From Novosphingobium clariflavum (GTDB lineage Bacteria; Pseudomonadota; Alphaproteobacteria; Sphingomonadales; Sphingomonadaceae): a stretch of 64,000 nucleotides of DNA. Every line of letters begins with the position of its first letter. Position 1 is the first letter of the stretch. Where the stretch lies: contig NZ_JAPCWC010000005.1 in the NCBI RefSeq assembly GCF_026420865.1, positions 62,001 through 126,000 of the forward strand. Reading direction: 5' to 3'. This document shows, in pieces, positions 61,582-64,000 of the stretch. The position numbers and the translations under genes are program-made. A model generated the notes under the pieces. The model searched no databases. It was not told the origin of the DNA and saw only the letters and a program-made list of their open reading frames with translations.

Positions 61582-62865
61582 ATGGGCGATGGCATGCGTT
61601 CCCCCGATGCCCAGTCCGACCGCTTCCCGATGGGGGAAGTGGAGTTTGTCGCCCTGATGGCCTCGCTCCAGGCGCTGATGGCGCTCTCGATCGATGTCAT
61701 GCTGCCCGCGCTCGGCGCGATCTCGCGCGACCTGCATCTGGCCGATCCGAACAGCCGCCAGCTGATCGTCGGCGTCTTCCTGATCTGCTCGGGGCTCGGC
61801 TCGCTGTTTCCCGGCGCGCTGGCGGACCGCTTCGGGCGCCGCCCGGTGGTGCTGACCGCGATCGGCGCTTACATCGCGACCGCGTTCCTCTGCGCGATCT
61901 CGGGCAGTTTCCTGCTCTTGCTGATCGCGCGCGGGTTCATGGGGGCGTTCTGCTCGGCGATGATGGTCATGCCGATGACCATCCTGCGCGACCGTTTCGA
62001 CGGCGACCGCATGGCCCGCACCCAGTCGCTGGTGGCGATGACCTTCATGGTCGTGCCGATGGTGGCGCCGATGATCGGCCAGACCGTGCTGCTGTTCGTC
62101 GGCTGGCGCTGGATCTTCGGGATCATGTGCACGATGGGGGTGCTGGTCTTCGCTTGGAGCTTCATGCGCCTGCCCGAGACGCTCCACCCCGACTACCGCC
62201 AGCCGATCCAGCCGCGGGTGATCGGCGGCAACATGCTGCTGGCGCTCAAGGAGCGCTCCGCCTTCGGCTACTTTCTCGGCGCGGCCTTCGTGCAGGGGGC
62301 GCTGTTCGGCTACATCAATTCGGCGCAGCAGCTGGTGGGCGAGCACTTCGGCGCCGGCACCTTCTTCCCGGTGATCTTCGGCGGCATGGCGCTGGTCATG
62401 GCCTGCTCGAACTTCCTCAATTCGCGCATCGTCGAGAAGTTCGGCGCCCGCCGCGTCTCGCACACGGCGCTGCTGTGCTACATCCTGTTCGCCGCCGTGC
62501 ACCTTGTCTTCGCGATGCGCGGCGAGAGCATCTGGGCCTTCATCCCGCTGATGACGGTGACGATGTGCATGATGAGTTTCATCGGCGCGAACTTCCAGGC
62601 GATCTCGCTCCAGCCCTTCGCGCGGATCGCGGGAGCGGCGGCCTCGGTCATGTCGTTCGTGCGCACGGTGCTGGGCGCGGCGCTGGGCTCGCTGATCGGG
62701 CAGGCCTACGACGGCACCGCGCGGCCGATCCTGGGGGCGATGGTGGTCTGCGGGCTGACCGGACTGGTGCTGGTGCTCTATTCGGAGCACGGGCGCCTGT
62801 TCCGCCGGGTCAATCCGCCGGGCTTCTACAAGGCGCATCCGCCCTCGGCGGGGCATGAGTTCTAG
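61582..62865 (+). CDS. MFS multidrug exporter, Bcr/CflA type
   Basis: A 427-residue inner-membrane transporter with about 12 hydrophobic segments. SIDVMLPALGAISRDLHLAD is the D-x-x-LPAL motif of the Bcr/CflA (DHA1) group; LADRFGRRPVVLTAIGAYIA is the MFS loop 2-3 motif A; GWRWIFGI follows helix 5. Members export drugs or metabolites with proton antiport. A second ATG at 61594 is an alternative start. It follows directly after the MITE-like elements, which therefore form its upstream region. Confidence 0.88.
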   Translation: MGDGMRSPDAQSDRFPMGEVEFVALMASLQALMALSIDVMLPALGAISRDLHLADPNSRQLIVGVFLICSGLGSLFPGALADRFGRRPVVLTAIGAYIATAFLCAISGSFLLLLIARGFMGAFCSAMMVMPMTILRDRFDGDRMARTQSLVAMTFMVVPMVAPMIGQTVLLFVGWRWIFGIMCTMGVLVFAWSFMRLPETLHPDYRQPIQPRVIGGNMLLALKERSAFGYFLGAAFVQGALFGYINSAQQLVGEHFGAGTFFPVIFGGMALVMACSNFLNSRIVEKFGARRVSHTALLCYILFAAVHLVFAMRGESIWAFIPLMTVTMCMMSFIGANFQAISLQPFARIAGAAASVMSFVRTVLGAALGSLIGQAYDGTARPILGAMVVCGLTGLVLVLYSEHGRLFRRVNPPGFYKAHPPSAGHEF

Positions 62866-62884
62866 GTTGGCCTGACGGCCGAAA

Positions 62885-62958
62885 CGGCAGCGGCCCGCTC
62901 CTCCACCCGGTGATTGTACCCTGATGGGTGGCCAGGTGGGGGATGGGCCGGTGCCGTA
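62885..62958. repeat. Long inverted repeat, family F, second copy
   Basis: CGGCAGCGGCCCGCTCCTCC at 62885 pairs with GGTGGGGGATGGGCCGGTGC near 62935-62955 with a few mismatches, matching the repeat at 13341-13420. It lies after the MFS gene and may act as its terminator. Confidence 0.6.
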
Positions 62959-62965
62959 AAATCCG

Positions 62966-63021
62966 CTTGGAGCGTTTTCTAATCAGGTGGATTCACCTGA
63001 CGAATCGGAAACTGCTCCAAG
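62966..63021. repeat. Hairpin element E, single-hairpin copy
   Basis: TTGGAGCGTTTTCTAATCAG then GTGGATTCACC, closing with GAAACTGCTCCAA. The arms pair TTGGAGC/GCTCCAA and TCAGGTG/CACCTGA. It is the same repeat as 23482 but its ends have drifted from CTAG. Confidence 0.65.
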
Positions 63022-63040
63022 GCGGATGTTCAATCGGGGG

Positions 63041-63187
63041 TCAGACCCTTCGGCCGCGGAACAGCTGGACCAGGCCGACCACGATGGCGACCACGAGCAG
63101 CACGTGGATCAGCGCGCTCGACACATGGAACACCACAAAGCCGAGCAGCCACAGCACGATGAGAATGGCAGCGATGGTGAAAAGCAT
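63041..63187 (-). CDS. Small membrane protein, lmo0937/DUF5670 type
   Basis: A 48-residue protein made of two hydrophobic helices (MLFTIAAILIVLWLLGFVVF and LIHVLLVVAIVVGLVQLF) ending in RGRRV, the typical layout of lmo0937-family proteins. AAAGGAG lies nine bases before the ATG at 63187. Such genes are often stress-induced, but no stress promoter was clear here. Confidence 0.82.
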   Translation of the reverse strand: MLFTIAAILIVLWLLGFVVFHVSSALIHVLLVVAIVVGLVQLFRGRRV

Positions 63188-63550
63188 GGCATCTTCTCCT
63201 TTGAGCGATCACAGGAGAAACGCGCAGCCGCCGTTATGGCTGCATGAAGACTTTGCAGCGCGTGATACGTACCCCGCGAAAACGACTCGTCTCAGGCCGA
63301 GGGCGGGCGGCAGATTGCGGCGCCGCGGCCGGTTGCCGCCGCGCGGCGGGCACGGCATGGTCCCGATCGCGACCGCGAATCGCCCTTGGGCGTGTCTCGC
63401 TGCTGCTCTTCGGGTCCACCGTTTTCGATAACTTCCAGAATGAACCGTAACGGGGCCAGTTCAGTCGGGCCGATCCGGCGGGCCGGTTAAGCCCGTGCGG
63501 CGCCTGGGCGTTCCAGGCGGCAAAGGCATCGGCATCTCGGCCGCTTGCTG
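63188..63550. other. Intergenic region upstream of the mini membrane protein
   Basis: A 363-bp stretch between crtB and the gene at 63041, both minus strand. A 68-codon plus-strand frame at 63244 is Arg/Ala-rich with no RBS and does not look real. No hairpin terminator for crtB was clear. I see nothing else in it. Confidence 0.5.
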
Positions 63551-64000
63551 TCAGTCGTGCAAGCGCGGCGGATGGGCCTGCGCCAGCGCCGCCAGTTCGC
63601 GGCGCGAGAGCACCGGGCGCGACGTCTCGGGATCGGGCACGCGGGGCGAGCGCGCCTCGGCCAGCGCCGCCCAGACATGGCCCAGCTTCTGCCAGCCCGA
63701 TATGCTGACGCGGTGATCCCAGGCATGGGCGCCGAGCCGCTCCACCTCGCGGGCGATCTCGCCGTAGATGCCGGCGGCGCAGAGCACCGCCCAGCGCTGG
63801 CGGAACTGCAGGCGCGCGGCGCCGACGCGGGCGGAATCCTCGTATTCGCGGGCCAGCGCGCAGGCCTGCGCGACCATCGGCACCAGCGCGCCGCGGTAAT
63901 GCGGCTTGGTCACTTCGCCGGGCGGAATGTCCGCCTCGGCCAGCCATTCGACCGGCAGGTAGCAGCGCCCGTTGGCATCGTCTTCCCAGACGTCACGCAC
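63551..64000 (-). CDS. crtB: Phytoene/squalene synthase, C-terminal half
   Basis: The frame runs off the right edge, so only the last 149 residues are present. VWEDDANGRCYLPVEWL at the beginning is the second aspartate-rich region of phytoene synthases (family D-x-x-x-D, with R-x-Y-L-P), and LRFxQRWAVLCAAGIYGEIA-like residues follow. The enzyme joins two geranylgeranyl diphosphates to phytoene, the first step to carotenoids, which fits a yellow-pigmented sphingomonad. The rest of a carotenoid cluster would lie beyond 64000. Confidence 0.9.
   Translation of the reverse strand: MRDVWEDDANGRCYLPVEWLAEADIPPGEVTKPHYRGALVPMVAQACALAREYEDSARVGAARLQFRQRWAVLCAAGIYGEIAREVERLGAHAWDHRVSISGWQKLGHVWAALAEARSPRVPDPETSRPVLSRRELAALAQAHPPRLHD

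Noticed and set aside
63244..63450. Small plus-strand frame upstream of the mini membrane protein
   Set aside because: Arg/Ala-rich, no RBS, antisense to the probable promoter region, no recognisable features.

Overview
The window is a 64 kb chromosomal piece of a GC-rich alphaproteobacterium of the order Sphingomonadales, most likely Novosphingobium or a close relative. This rests on gene content and order (argS-SPOR-nagZ-scpA-scpB-tatABC; phoH-ybeY-corC with miaB nearby; glnB-glnA; DUF1489, DUF4169 and arginyltransferase genes; a phytoene synthase at the right edge) and on the families of small palindromic repeats. Species cannot be read from the sequence. I see no rRNA, tRNA, CRISPR array, prophage block or complete insertion sequence.

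Layout. 1-2743: end of a sugar-acid catabolic operon (uxaA tail, hydratase/FAH-fold enzyme, hexuronate-type permease). 2980-5707: a divergent pair, a P450cam-like cytochrome P450 and an amidohydrolase-2 enzyme. 5776-16197: mostly minus-strand housekeeping genes (DUF1489, mgtE, LysR regulator, corC, ybeY, phoH, alpha/beta hydrolase, miaB) with plus-strand ppiB, an RcnB-like gene and a lipoprotein. 16540-23381: argS, SPOR protein, nagZ, scpA, scpB, tatA, tatB, tatC on the plus strand, with an unexplained structured leader before tatA. 23690-33722: an amidohydrolase and a beta-hydroxyacid dehydrogenase, ilvA, arginyltransferase, VOC protein, an EamA transporter with a divergent Lrp regulator, an acyltransferase, a GH24 lysozyme and a fasciclin lipoprotein. 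33950-40858: glnB-glnA, argC with an SH3 protein and pepA, a DUF3298-type lipoprotein and map. 40958-43753: an unrecognised protein and a divergent XRE regulator/methyltransferase pair. 43821-48345: a compact biotin operon (bioF, BioH-like, bioC, bioD, bioA) facing a GAF-Fis regulator. 49906-58736: L,D-transpeptidase, a small outer-membrane-like protein, a HerA/DUF87 ATPase operon, a PAS hybrid histidine kinase, a divergent SRAP-like protein, and a TPP riboswitch with thiC. 58861-64000: small hypothetical genes rich in repeats, a Bcr/CflA-type MFS exporter, a DUF5670-type mini membrane protein and the C-terminal half of crtB.

The most notable non-gene signal is a set of small non-coding elements. 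Two families are MITE-like and one is a hairpin repeat. Their ends fall on a YTAR tetranucleotide (CTAG/CTAA/TTAG). They are chained so that neighbours share one CTAG, and four of the outer ends coincide with TAG stop codons of genes. One hairpin element sits inside a larger composite repeat. Two otherwise intact reading frames are interrupted by a single in-frame amber codon (12735 and 60627). A roughly 120-nt multi-hairpin leader precedes tatA and ends in a terminator-like hairpin overlapping the ribosome binding site.
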